Positions 1 through 8,832 of a stretch of DNA of 64,000 bases are shown here, piece by piece; the stretch's first letter is position 1; each line of letters starts with the position of its first letter. This stretch comes from Methylomonas methanica (lineage in GTDB: Bacteria > Pseudomonadota > Gammaproteobacteria > Methylococcales > Methylomonadaceae). The DNA is taken from NCBI GenBank assembly GCA_001644045.1, contig LUUF01000052.1:37791-101790 (forward strand), read 5' to 3'. The notes below the pieces were generated by a model. It saw nothing but the letters and a program-made list of their open reading frames with translations, did not search any database and was not told where the DNA came from. Made by a program: the position numbers and the translations under genes.

Positions 1-1
1 A

Positions 2-349
2 TATTCGCTGGTTAGCAGTGATTTCGTCGACAAGATTCATGAACAGATTCGACAAGAACCGACTTACTTTCTGCCGCGGAAAAAGTCCGCGGTAAATTGG
101 CAAAAAGCCGCGTTGGCGATTGCCGCTTCGGTAGCTCTGGCCGTAGTGTGGGTCAGTAGCAAGGTCGACAAACAAATGCATAATCCTTTCGCCACAGCCG
201 AGATCGTTGCCGATGCCAATAACGTATCCGCCGAGGAAATGCATGCTCGATTCAAGGATTATCTGGAAGCCCACGATAACGCATTGTATGTAAATAGCGT
301 GCAAGCGGGGCAACCCTACGCGCGGGTGGTGGGCTATCGGCAGGAATAA
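2..349 (+). CDS. rseA: Anti-sigma-E factor RseA, 3' part (partial at window edge)
   Basis: The reading frame is open from base 2 and gives the last 115 residues of an inner-membrane anti-sigma factor. One hydrophobic segment (about residues 37-55) follows a basic cytoplasmic stretch. A periplasmic tail of about 60 residues ends at TAA 347-349. The family holds sigma-E (RpoE/AlgU) at the membrane until stress proteolysis releases it. The call rests mainly on position: rseB starts 4 bases later and a MucD-type protease follows, as in the algU-mucA-mucB-mucD order. The sigma-binding N-terminus lies outside the window, so it cannot be checked. The identity is likely but not proven by a motif. Confidence 0.75.
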   Translation, partial: YSLVSSDFVDKIHEQIRQEPTYFLPRKKSAVNWQKAALAIAASVALAVVWVSSKVDKQMHNPFATAEIVADANNVSAEEMHARFKDYLEAHDNALYVNSVQAGQPYARVVGYRQE

Positions 350-353
350 TCGC

Positions 354-1298
354 GTGAGAGTTTTAAAAGCTTTTTTGCTGTGCGTTATTTGCCAAAGCGC
401 TTTTGCCGATAAGGATCAAGTTACGGCGCGACAATGGCTGGATAATATGAGTCGGGCGATGAAAACCCTTAACTATCGAGGGACCGTGATTTTCATGAAA
501 AACGGCCAGCTCGATACGATGAAATATCAACATAGTGTGGAAAACGGCGTCGAACAGGAACGTCTGGCCTCCTTGAATTCGCCGATGCGGGAAGTGACCC
601 GTAAAGCTAACGAAGTGACCTGCGTATTCAAGGAAACCAGTCAAAAAGTGGTGAATCACCATCCGCTGGATAGTTCGTTTATCGTCAATTTGCCGCAGAA
701 CACCTCAACCCTGGAAAGATATTACCGCTTAGGTTTGTCCGGTCAGGAAGCTATCGCGATGTTGCCCACGCAAATCGTTAGTGTCGAACCCACCGATGCA
801 CTGCGTTACCGGAGAAAAATCTGGGTGGATACCCAGCATTTTTTACCGTTGAAAGTTGAAGTTTATAACTTCGACGGCAGCATCCTGGAGCAAGTAGTTT
901 TCACCGATTTAACAACCGACGCATTGGCTGAGCCGCGTATCAGCAATGTCGACGAAGACAAATTTCATGTCAAACACATCCACGCCACCCAAGCCGAGCC
1001 GTTTGAAAACGCCACATTCGTGTTGAAGAATTGGCCGGCCGGGTTTGAGCCGGTATTTTTTATTCGCAATTCCATCCAGCAATCCCAGAAAGCCGTGGAT
1101 CATTTACTGATCAGCGACGGATTCTCTACGGTGTCGGTATATTTGGAGGCCAAAGAATCGCAGGGTATGAATGGTTTGCATAGTCTGGGTTCTGTCAATT
1201 CTTTCAGTAAGGTGATCGGCGATACCCAATTTACCGTGCTCGGTGAAGTACCCGCCAAAACAGTCGAACTAATCGCTGACGGCATAGCGCTACGTTAA
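354..1298 (+). CDS. rseB: Sigma-E regulatory protein RseB/MucB
   Basis: This is a 314-residue periplasmic protein with an N-terminal signal peptide (hydrophobic residues 4-18, cleavage near AFA-D). The length and layout fit RseB/MucB: a larger N-terminal LolA-like domain, then a smaller C-terminal domain. RseB binds the periplasmic part of RseA and shields it from DegS-type cleavage; mislocalised lipoprotein or LPS signals relieve this. The GTG start at 354 is four bases after the rseA stop, so the two are translationally coupled. No rseC/mucC homologue lies between this gene and the downstream protease. Confidence 0.88.
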   Translation: MRVLKAFLLCVICQSAFADKDQVTARQWLDNMSRAMKTLNYRGTVIFMKNGQLDTMKYQHSVENGVEQERLASLNSPMREVTRKANEVTCVFKETSQKVVNHHPLDSSFIVNLPQNTSTLERYYRLGLSGQEAIAMLPTQIVSVEPTDALRYRRKIWVDTQHFLPLKVEVYNFDGSILEQVVFTDLTTDALAEPRISNVDEDKFHVKHIHATQAEPFENATFVLKNWPAGFEPVFFIRNSIQQSQKAVDHLLISDGFSTVSVYLEAKESQGMNGLHSLGSVNSFSKVIGDTQFTVLGEVPAKTVELIADGIALR

Positions 1299-1343
1299 AG
1301 CGTCCTTTTTTTGCAACAAATCAAATGTATGAGTGGAGATTAC

Positions 1344-2750
1344 ATGCTTAATAAGCTGTTTTATGGAGTTTTGATATTTTTATTGGCGATTGACGCAAGC
1401 TATGCGCAATTGCCTGACTTTACCGAAATGGTGAAAACCAATGGCGATGCAGTGGTCAACATCAGTACCACGCAAAAAGCCCCCGATCCGCAAGCCGGCG
1501 CCGATCAACAGCAAATGCCGGAGGATATGCCGCCGGAAATGGAAGAGTTTTTTCGGCGATTTTTCCAGGGGCCTGGGCGTGGTGGTAATACACCACGAGA
1601 AACCAATTCCCTCGGTTCGGGGTTTGTGATTTCCAAAGACGGATACGTATTGACTAATCACCACGTGGTCAACAATGCTTCCGAGATTGTCGTCAAATTG
1701 AAAGACCGCCGGGAATTAATCGCCAAATTGATCGGCTCCGACGAAAGTACCGATGTGGCCTTGTTGAAGGTAGAGGCTAAAGACCTGCCGGTAGTGGAAG
1801 TCGGTTCTCCCGAACAATTGCAAGTGGGCGAGTGGGTGCTGGCTATCGGTACGCCGTTCGGTTTCGACCAATCCGTCACCGCCGGTATCGTCAGTGCCAA
1901 GGGGCGTAGTCTGCCCGATGGTAATTATGTGCCGTTCATCCAAACCGACGTGGCCATCAATCCGGGCAATTCCGGCGGCCCCTTATTCAATATGCAAGGC
2001 AAGGTGGTAGGGATTAACTCGCAAATTTATAGCCGTTCCGGCGGTTATATGGGTTTATCGTTTGCGATTCCCATTGATGTGGCGATGAATGTCGTCGAAC
2101 AAATTAAAAGTAAAGGTAAAGTCTCGCGGGGTTGGTTGGGTGTACAAATTCAGGATGTGACCCGGCAGTTGGCTGAATCCTTTGGCATGGACCGGCCGCA
2201 TGGCGCCTTGGTTTCTAAAGTGATACCCGGCGGACCCGCGGAAAAAGCCGGTATTCAAATAGGCGACATCATTGTTGAGTTTAACGGCCAAGTCATCGAA
2301 ACCTCCGGCGAATTACCGCCTCGTGTGGGCATGACGCCTATCGATGAAAAAGCCAAGGTTAAAATCATTCGCCAGGGTGATAAGCAGGATCTTAGCGTGA
2401 AAATCGGCTTGCTGCCCGCGCAACCCTCAGCCATGGCAAACGCGCCTGCTGCTGCCCCGGAAATGGCTGTGAATCGCCTGGGATTGGCCGTTGCCGACTT
2501 AACGGCCGAACAACGCCAGCAATTGCAGGTGGAGAAAAACGGCGTATTGGTACAAAAAGTTAACAAAGGCATTGCAATGGATGCCGGCATCCAACCCGGA
2601 GACATTATTTTACGGATCCAAAATAATGTGGTGCGCGATGCCGCCGAGTTTAATTCCATCGTGGCGAAATTACCGGTTGAAAAATCGATAGCACTTTTGG
2701 TACAACGTAACGGCAGTCCGGTGTTTTTAGCGTTTAAAATCGAGAAATAG
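1344..2750 (+). CDS. mucD: Periplasmic serine endoprotease of the DegP/MucD (Do) family
   Basis: This 468-residue protein has a signal peptide (cleavage near SYA-Q), an S1C trypsin-like domain and two PDZ domains (about 255-345 and 370-460). The catalytic triad is visible: H107 in TNHHVV, D137 in STDVALL, and S210 in NPGNSGGP. It degrades or refolds damaged envelope proteins. The ATG at 1344 is preferred over one at 1311 because a GGAG sequence stands just upstream and the signal peptide begins there. Its place after rseAB matches mucD of the algU cluster, suggesting joint sigma-E control. Confidence 0.92.
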   Translation: MLNKLFYGVLIFLLAIDASYAQLPDFTEMVKTNGDAVVNISTTQKAPDPQAGADQQQMPEDMPPEMEEFFRRFFQGPGRGGNTPRETNSLGSGFVISKDGYVLTNHHVVNNASEIVVKLKDRRELIAKLIGSDESTDVALLKVEAKDLPVVEVGSPEQLQVGEWVLAIGTPFGFDQSVTAGIVSAKGRSLPDGNYVPFIQTDVAINPGNSGGPLFNMQGKVVGINSQIYSRSGGYMGLSFAIPIDVAMNVVEQIKSKGKVSRGWLGVQIQDVTRQLAESFGMDRPHGALVSKVIPGGPAEKAGIQIGDIIVEFNGQVIETSGELPPRVGMTPIDEKAKVKIIRQGDKQDLSVKIGLLPAQPSAMANAPAAAPEMAVNRLGLAVADLTAEQRQQLQVEKNGVLVQKVNKGIAMDAGIQPGDIILRIQNNVVRDAAEFNSIVAKLPVEKSIALLVQRNGSPVFLAFKIEK

Positions 2751-2763
2751 TTGAGGTAACTCA

Positions 2764-3672
2764 ATGCCTACCGCCAGCAATGTAACGCAATTGATCGGCA
2801 ATACGCCGCTAGTGAAATTACAGAAAGTCGTGTTGGATAACTCCGCGACGGTGTTGGCAAAGTTGGAATCGAGAAACCCCGGCGGCTCGGTCAAGGACAG
2901 AATAGGTCTGGCCATGATTCAAGCCGCCGAAAAAATGGGGCGCTTGCGCAATGGCGGTACTATCGTCGAGCCGACCTCGGGTAATACCGGTATTGCCTTA
3001 GCCATGGTCGCCGCCGCGCGCGGTTACCACTGCATTTTGACGATGCCGGAAACCATGTCTATCGAACGTAGGCAATTATTGGCCTTGTATGGTGCTGAAA
3101 TCGTGTTGACGCCGGGTGCCGAAGGCATGACGGGCGCTATTGCCAAGGCGCAAGAAATAGTCAGGCAGACGCCGGGGGCATTTATGCCTCATCAGTTCGA
3201 AAATCCGGCAAATCCGGAAGTTCACCGACAAACCACCGCCCAGGAAATCTGGTCGGCTACCGACGGCCAGATCGACGCCTTTGTGTGTGGAGTCGGCACC
3301 GGTGGCACTATTTCCGGGGTTGCTGATGTGATAAAGAACCGCAAGCCGCAATTTCAAGTGATTGCGGTGGAGCCGGCCGAGTCGCCGGTAATCTCCGGCG
3401 GTACGCATTCGCCGCACAAAATTCAAGGCATAGGCGCTGGCTTCGTGCCGAAAAATCTGGAAGTCGATCTGTTGGATGGTATTGAATTAGTCACAACGGA
3501 GGAAGCCTTTACAATGCGCAGAAGACTGATTGAGGAAGAGGGCATTATGGCCGGTATTTCTTCCGGCGCCAGTGTTTGCGCGGCGGTTCGCGTCGCGGCG
3601 CAGTTGGGCGCCGGTAAAACCGTGGTGACCATTGTTCACGATACCGGTGAGCGTTATTTGAGTATGAGTTAA
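2764..3672 (+). CDS. cysM: Cysteine synthase B (O-acetylserine sulfhydrylase)
   Basis: This 302-residue PLP enzyme makes cysteine from O-acetylserine and sulfide or thiosulfate. The PLP lysine is K44 in NPGGSVKDR. The substrate-loop motif TSGNTG and the phosphate-binding GTGGT are both present. Length and motif spacing fit the CysM branch. It begins 13 bases after the protease stop, with a GAGG-like site ahead, so it may be read from the same message. The cellular location is cytoplasmic. Confidence 0.92.
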   Translation: MPTASNVTQLIGNTPLVKLQKVVLDNSATVLAKLESRNPGGSVKDRIGLAMIQAAEKMGRLRNGGTIVEPTSGNTGIALAMVAAARGYHCILTMPETMSIERRQLLALYGAEIVLTPGAEGMTGAIAKAQEIVRQTPGAFMPHQFENPANPEVHRQTTAQEIWSATDGQIDAFVCGVGTGGTISGVADVIKNRKPQFQVIAVEPAESPVISGGTHSPHKIQGIGAGFVPKNLEVDLLDGIELVTTEEAFTMRRRLIEEEGIMAGISSGASVCAAVRVAAQLGAGKTVVTIVHDTGERYLSMS

Positions 3673-3715
3673 GCGCGTTTTTTCCGCATTCTGCTGGAGC
3701 AAAAAAATAATAACA

Positions 3716-4972
3716 ATGAACAATCCCAGCATCAAAATACGTTCCACCGGACTCGGTTATTTTATTAACCGCATTCAAACCCTGTTTGTCAGCATGTTGC
3801 GTATCTGGACGATACCCATCGTCTTGATGCTCAGTCTGTCGTCCGGTTTTACTACCTACTACGGTTTATCGCATTTCATCACGCCCTGGATTGCGTTGGT
3901 GATCACCGTCGCCATTCAATCCATCATCGTTATCTGTTCCCTGGAAATGGCCGGCATCCATTGGAAGGCCAACAGGATGCGCTACTTTACCGTAGTAGCG
4001 TCGTTGTCGGTGGCGATTGCCGCTTCGGTGACTTTTTCCTATTTCAAGTTTTACGAAATATCCGAGCAGGAAACCCTGCATATCAATCGGCTGAATCAGC
4101 TGCGCCAGCAAACCAAGGATTATCTAGACGGCATTTTGCAAGTTAAAAGCCAGATGCTGCACCAACAAAAACTGGATCTGGAAAAAGCTTCGCTGGATGC
4201 CAGTCAGGCGTATTTCGGCACACACAATCAGATCGGGCCCGGCTATAAAAACCAGGTAGGCGAGGGGCCGTTCTGGCGACATTACAATCAAATTTATCAG
4301 GAAAAAAAGCAGACCCTGCAACAGCAGGAACAAGCTTTTCAGGCGCTGGACAGCAATATTCGCCTGCTGCAAAGTAACCTGAATCAGCTGGATGTGACCA
4401 ACGACAAGGAAGCCACTTATTCACAATTCTTAAAAAATTATCAGGACATACAGCTCGGGGTGAACCAGCTGGCGAGCAGCATGGGCATGTCGTTACCCGA
4501 TGCGCCCTTGCTAATGACCTATAAACAGTTTGTCGAGGAAGTTAAACCCTCGTTTGCGATGTGGCGCGGGTTTTCCTGGTTCGCGTTTGCTTGTGCGGCG
4601 ATGGTGGATTTTTTCACGGTGCTGCTGTCTTATCGTTTGGAGTTTACCGCGCCGGGCCCGTTGACGATTCAGGAAGAAGAGCTGGTTTTCGAATGCCTGC
4701 GCCAATTTACCGAGTTTCGGATCAACGAGAACGACGAACTGGAAATGGTCATCGAAAAGTCGGAACTGGAAAAAGCCCGACGTTATTCGGATTGGTCGCG
4801 TATGTTCGTGGTCGGGCTACTACTTAGTCGCGGCTTCTTGCGTAAAGTGGACGACAGGACCGTGGAGTTTGCGCCGAATCTGTATCCGCTGATTGCGGAA
4901 AAAATGTCCGACAAAATCGCCGCGCTTAAACAAAAAGCCGCTGCCGCGCCCAGCGCCGTTAGCCATGAATAG
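3716..4972 (+). CDS. Unrecognised inner-membrane protein with a long coiled-coil loop
   Basis: I do not recognise this 418-residue protein. Four hydrophobic segments can be seen: three near the N-terminus (about 30-50, 56-78 and 90-110) and one at about 283-305. Between the third and fourth lies a Gln/Leu/Lys-rich stretch of roughly 170 residues with coiled-coil character. After the last membrane segment comes a charged soluble domain ending in an Ala/Lys-rich tail. It overlaps the next gene by 8 bases (ATGAATAG), so the two products are probably made together and may interact. A role in envelope organisation or signalling is only a guess. Confidence 0.7.
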   Translation: MNNPSIKIRSTGLGYFINRIQTLFVSMLRIWTIPIVLMLSLSSGFTTYYGLSHFITPWIALVITVAIQSIIVICSLEMAGIHWKANRMRYFTVVASLSVAIAASVTFSYFKFYEISEQETLHINRLNQLRQQTKDYLDGILQVKSQMLHQQKLDLEKASLDASQAYFGTHNQIGPGYKNQVGEGPFWRHYNQIYQEKKQTLQQQEQAFQALDSNIRLLQSNLNQLDVTNDKEATYSQFLKNYQDIQLGVNQLASSMGMSLPDAPLLMTYKQFVEEVKPSFAMWRGFSWFAFACAAMVDFFTVLLSYRLEFTAPGPLTIQEEELVFECLRQFTEFRINENDELEMVIEKSELEKARRYSDWSRMFVVGLLLSRGFLRKVDDRTVEFAPNLYPLIAEKMSDKIAALKQKAAAAPSAVSHE

Positions 4973-6026
4973 CCCCGGAACCGAACTGGAAGCCTGGCTG
5001 GCGGGCGGCGATTTATTCGAAGAGTCGCTGGCCGATACCGAGCAGTGGATTGCCGGTTTCGACGCCGACCGGCAGGTGGTGCAGCTAAAACTCGGGCCGT
5101 ATAAAAAGCTCTATTTACGGCCCAAGAAATTCGTCAAACGTTTCTATCATCATATCCACCCGCTGACAATAGAAAGCTGGCAATACCGGCGGCAGCTGAA
5201 TATGTTCGACGATTTTTGCACCGTGGACTTGGCGCTGGACTTGCGCTTTCAGGCCACCTTGGCGTACGTGCTGAAAAACAGCGAGATGCTGCCCACGATT
5301 AACCAACACATCAAGCAACTGTACGCCGACATTATCGACGATGTGGTGAATCTTGAGCTGCAAACCCTGGCAGACGGTAACTGGATTCACACCGGTTTAA
5401 TCGAAACCGAGAAACGCATTGCGCTGGCCATTAACCAAATGTTGATGCAACAGCAAATTCAGTCACAGGCCTTGTGCAGCCTAGCTGCCAATTTTAACGA
5501 ATTTCCGACTGTGAAGTTGGGCCGCGACAGCGTTTATCTGAACGTGTTGAAAAAGACGTTTGAATTGAATGAAGAGCGCACCCGCGAGCTGTCCCGGCAG
5601 CAACGCTTGCTGGAGGAGGAGGAAATACACGAAAAGCGCCAGCAACTGGAACATTTGCGCCGCGTATCCGAGCTGGAATTGCAGATGCAGGCTCAGGAAG
5701 CCGAAAAACAGCGGCGCCTGATGGAAGACAAGCAAGAACAGCTTAGTCGGCAGTTGGAACTTGAAAAGCGTTTGTATGCCGAACAGCTACGCCACGAAAA
5801 CGAGTTAAAGGATATGCGCCAGGAAGCGGAACTGCTTGCCCAGGAAACCCAGCAAGCCAGGCAAAGAGTTGCGGAAAGCCGGCAACTTACCGAGCAATTG
5901 GCGCATCAGGCGATGTTACACGACAAAAAGGTGCTTGCCGATATTCGCTTGCAGCAGCGCACGCAAAGCTTATGGCAAGAGAATGGTTCAACGAGCGAAA
6001 CAGGGAGTGAACATGAACAGCAATAA
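4965..6026 (+). CDS. Unrecognised cytoplasmic protein with C-terminal coiled coil
   Basis: This is a 353-residue protein with no signal peptide or membrane segment. Residues 1-195 look globular. Residues about 200-340 are a continuous Glu/Gln/Arg/Leu-rich coiled coil. The ATG at 4965 is chosen because it overlaps the upstream stop (ATGAATAG) and the globular domain starts there; the upstream extension to 4893 only shadows the neighbour. The pairing with an upstream membrane coiled-coil protein suggests a two-component scaffold. Function is unknown. Confidence 0.72.
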   Translation: MNSPGTELEAWLAGGDLFEESLADTEQWIAGFDADRQVVQLKLGPYKKLYLRPKKFVKRFYHHIHPLTIESWQYRRQLNMFDDFCTVDLALDLRFQATLAYVLKNSEMLPTINQHIKQLYADIIDDVVNLELQTLADGNWIHTGLIETEKRIALAINQMLMQQQIQSQALCSLAANFNEFPTVKLGRDSVYLNVLKKTFELNEERTRELSRQQRLLEEEEIHEKRQQLEHLRRVSELELQMQAQEAEKQRRLMEDKQEQLSRQLELEKRLYAEQLRHENELKDMRQEAELLAQETQQARQRVAESRQLTEQLAHQAMLHDKKVLADIRLQQRTQSLWQENGSTSETGSEHEQQ

Positions 6027-6741
6027 ATTGAAAGGTTTAAGTTACCGGGTGTTGATGGTTTTGCTGACTGCGTTACTGACGGCCTGCAGTACCACACCAA
6101 GGCCGTTGCAATTTCGCACGGAGATCGATGCGCTGGCTGCCGTTAGTCATCCGCAGGGCAATATGCGCTTTGTGGTGTTGCCGGGCAATGTCGGCGCTAA
6201 CGAGCAGGATTTGCAGTTTATCGAGTTTAAAACCTATATCGAAAAAGTTCTGGCCAATCGCGGCTACAGCAAGGCCAGCAGTCTGCAGGACAGCAATTTG
6301 GTGATGTTCCTGAGTTACGGGGTCGGTGCGCCGGAAGTGCATCAATATAGCTACGAAGTACCGATGTGGAACGACATGGGTTATTACTATCCGTACCGAA
6401 TGTCCAGATTCTACAACGGCTATTATCCGGGCTTCGGCGTCGGCGGTTATTCGCAGCGCACCGAATCCTATACTACATTCCGGCGCTATTTGGTGCTGGA
6501 AGCCTGCGATAAAGACGCCTATCTGCAGCAGCAACAGCGTAAGCAGCTGTGGAAAACCAGCGTACAAAGCAGCGGGGCCAGCAACGATTTGCGTCTGGTG
6601 TTCCCGTATATGGCCGCGGCGATGCAGGCCTATCTCGGTACAAACACAGGGCACATGATTACCGTGGATATAGACGAAACCGACCCTTTGGCGCGTAGCC
6701 TGCTTGGCCCGTATCAACCCAGTGTGCCGCAGCCGCGATAA
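6013..6741 (+). CDS. DUF4136-type lipoprotein
   Basis: This is a 242-residue predicted lipoprotein. A hydrophobic signal ends in the lipobox LLTAC, placing the lipidated Cys at residue 25. The rest fits the DUF4136 pattern: a first half with a short repeat-like alpha/beta fold, then a Tyr/Pro/Gly-rich middle (about 115-155), then a conserved tail. The start at 6013 has GGGAG upstream and overlaps the previous gene by 14 bases. The function of DUF4136 lipoproteins is not established. The third position in this coupled trio suggests an envelope role shared with the two coiled-coil proteins. Confidence 0.78.
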   Translation: MNSNKLKGLSYRVLMVLLTALLTACSTTPRPLQFRTEIDALAAVSHPQGNMRFVVLPGNVGANEQDLQFIEFKTYIEKVLANRGYSKASSLQDSNLVMFLSYGVGAPEVHQYSYEVPMWNDMGYYYPYRMSRFYNGYYPGFGVGGYSQRTESYTTFRRYLVLEACDKDAYLQQQQRKQLWKTSVQSSGASNDLRLVFPYMAAAMQAYLGTNTGHMITVDIDETDPLARSLLGPYQPSVPQPR

Positions 6742-6870
6742 AGATTGGATTTAGTTTTCCGCCTCCTGCTTTGCTTGATCGCAGGCAAAATATTGACAAC
6801 ACCTAGTGCCGGATACAGACTGGGTGCTCACCTCGCTAAGCTAAATTGGGATTAGATTTGATGTCTAGTT

Positions 6871-6889
6871 TTCGGTTGGCCAAGCCGAA
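6871..6889. promoter_or_regulatory. Imperfect 19-bp palindrome upstream of a secreted protein gene
   Basis: TTCGGTTGGCCAAGCCGAA reads nearly the same on both strands, with one mismatched pair. It lies about 40 bases before the start at 6932 in a 190-base gene-free stretch. It could be an operator or a small hairpin. No sigma-70 promoter with good boxes was evident. The assignment as regulatory is inferred from position only. Confidence 0.3.
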
Positions 6890-6931
6890 TGTTTAGGGAT
6901 GAAAATTAACAATAATAATCAGGAGAGCAGC

Positions 6932-7459
6932 ATGAAAATAATCGTTTTGGGATTTATCCTGGCTTTTACTAGCCTAGCTACACACGCTGCAAAATACGGT
7001 CTGGAGCCGGGCGATGCGGTACTGACCAATTGCCACGAAATTTATACCAAGGGGGTAGTTAAAGCCAAGGTAGACGATGGCTACACCGTACATTTTCCAA
7101 AGAACAGCGGCCCTATCCAATGCCCGCCGTTTCGTTGGCATGCGGAATTTGTGCTGCCGTTTCAATCCGTTTCGGAATACCGTTTGAAGTTTTTAGGCGG
7201 CTTAAAACGCGACATCGTCTTCCAGGTGGGCGAGCCCGTTACTTTTCGGGTCGATACCGACAAACGCGTCGTCAAGAACAAAGCCAGCATCGACATAGAT
7301 GCGCAAATTACCGACATCAGCAGCAACGGCGCGATAGCCGTAAAATTAATCAGTACCGACCCGGAAGCAGCGGCGACCTTTTGGCAATGGATAGGCGGCA
7401 ACTATGTGGATTTGCGGCATAAATATTTGGAACTGGAACGGGATAAAAGATCGCGATAA
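6932..7459 (+). CDS. Secreted protein of unknown function
   Basis: This 175-residue protein has a clear Sec signal peptide (about residues 1-20, cleavage near THA-A). The mature part carries two early cysteines and no membrane segment. I do not recognise the family. The ATG at 6932 is preferred over 6899 because AGGAG stands 8-12 bases upstream and the signal peptide starts there. It appears to be a single-gene unit: a palindrome lies upstream and a hairpin lies after it. Confidence 0.7.
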   Translation: MKIIVLGFILAFTSLATHAAKYGLEPGDAVLTNCHEIYTKGVVKAKVDDGYTVHFPKNSGPIQCPPFRWHAEFVLPFQSVSEYRLKFLGGLKRDIVFQVGEPVTFRVDTDKRVVKNKASIDIDAQITDISSNGAIAVKLISTDPEAAATFWQWIGGNYVDLRHKYLELERDKRSR

Positions 7460-7490
7460 TCCGGATAAATTGAGTTAAAGATTTTCATGT

Positions 7491-7516
7491 ATTTGCCAAC
7501 TCAAGCGTTGGCAAAT
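7491..7516. repeat. Perfect hairpin with TTTGCCAAC arms
   Basis: ATTTGCCAAC and GTTGGCAAAT form a perfect 10-bp inverted repeat around a 6-base loop. It lies 31 bases after the previous gene and 35 bases before the HD-GYP gene. No T-run follows, so a classical Rho-independent terminator is doubtful. A sister palindrome with the same TTGCCAA core lies at 10766-10798, on the other side of the two signalling genes. Confidence 0.55.
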
Positions 7517-7551
7517 TGTAACTATTTAGTGAATCGCAAAGCTCTGCGCCG

Positions 7552-8832
7552 ATGCAAGATAACTTCAACATTACCATGGATCAGCTGCGAATCGGGTTGT
7601 ATATCCACCTCGATCTCAAGTGGTTTGATCACCCTTTCTCGTTCAGTAATTTCAAGATAAAGAACGAGGCGCAGATCAAGACCATCCAGAGTCTCGGACT
7701 CAAGTCGATTCGTTACGATCCGGTCCTCAGCGATTTCAATCCGCTACCTCAAAAGACACAGCAGATACAGGAGACACAAGTACAGGTTGCAGCCAAACCG
7801 GATATTTCGCCGGTGTTGGCGGCCAAGCTCGCGCTAGTCGAGCGAATTCAGCTGCAGCGGGAGGCGGCGGCGCGGATTGAAAATGCTTTTGTCAATACCG
7901 CTAAAACGATTCATGGCATCGAGAAAAACCTGTTTACCATGCCGGCGGAAACCGTGCGAAAGGCGACACAACTGGTGGACCAAATTATCGACTCGCTTCT
8001 TTCCTCGCCGGAACTCGCTATTCACGCCATGATAGGCAAGGCGGGTGCCGAGGAAATGTATTTCCACTCCTTGAATGTCACCATGCTTTCCCTGATGATG
8101 GCTCGCGACATCGAGTTGCCCCAAGAGGTGGTCAGCACCTTGGGAATAGGCGCACTTTTCCACGATATAGGCCATAAGGAGATTCCCTCAAAAATCCTTA
8201 TGAAAAAGGACCCGCTCAATCAGGCTGAGCGCCATTTATTCGAAATGCATTGTGAGTACGGCGTGGGTATCGGCCAGCGACTGGGGCTTACACCGGCCGT
8301 CTTGGCCATCATCCGCGAACATCACGAATTGTTCGATGGGACTGGCTACCCCAGTAAACTCAAAGGCGAAGCTATCGGTTTACTTTCCCGCATTGTCGTC
8401 ATTGCCAACCATTACGATGAACTTTGCAACCCGGTGAATATTAACGATGCGCTGACGCCCCACGAGGCTCTGTCGACGATGTTCGCCAAGTTGCGTAACA
8501 AATTCGATCAGAAAATGCTCCAGGTCTTCATCCGTTGTCTTGGCGTTTATCCACCTGGCACGATCGTGCAGTTTTCCAATGGCGTGATCGGCATGGTGGT
8601 TACCGTCAATACCGCCAAGCCGATGAAACCGCTGGTGCTCATTTACGACGCGGATATTCCCAGGGATGAAGCGATCCTGGTGGACATGGAGTGCGAAGCG
8701 GATGCGAATATTGCGAAGGCGATCAGACCGGCACAGGTTCCGCGGGAAATATACAACTATCTTAGTCCACGCAAACGGGTCAATTATTATTTCGATCCGA
8801 GCAAACCCGGGCAGGAGCAAGCCGCCAGATGA
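7552..8832 (+). CDS. HD-GYP cyclic-di-GMP phosphodiesterase with N-terminal DUF3391
   Basis: This 426-residue soluble protein opens with a DUF3391-like region (about 9-70) and continues with an HD-GYP domain (about 165-360). The metal motif HDIGH sits at 204-208. The signature HHELFDGTGYP occupies 257-267, with an intact GYP. Such proteins hydrolyse cyclic di-GMP and so promote motility over biofilm. Its stop overlaps the start of the downstream histidine kinase (ATGA), which implies a joint sensory module. No strong ribosome-binding site precedes the ATG at 7552. Confidence 0.9.
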   Translation: MQDNFNITMDQLRIGLYIHLDLKWFDHPFSFSNFKIKNEAQIKTIQSLGLKSIRYDPVLSDFNPLPQKTQQIQETQVQVAAKPDISPVLAAKLALVERIQLQREAAARIENAFVNTAKTIHGIEKNLFTMPAETVRKATQLVDQIIDSLLSSPELAIHAMIGKAGAEEMYFHSLNVTMLSLMMARDIELPQEVVSTLGIGALFHDIGHKEIPSKILMKKDPLNQAERHLFEMHCEYGVGIGQRLGLTPAVLAIIREHHELFDGTGYPSKLKGEAIGLLSRIVVIANHYDELCNPVNINDALTPHEALSTMFAKLRNKFDQKMLQVFIRCLGVYPPGTIVQFSNGVIGMVVTVNTAKPMKPLVLIYDADIPRDEAILVDMECEADANIAKAIRPAQVPREIYNYLSPRKRVNYYFDPSKPGQEQAAR

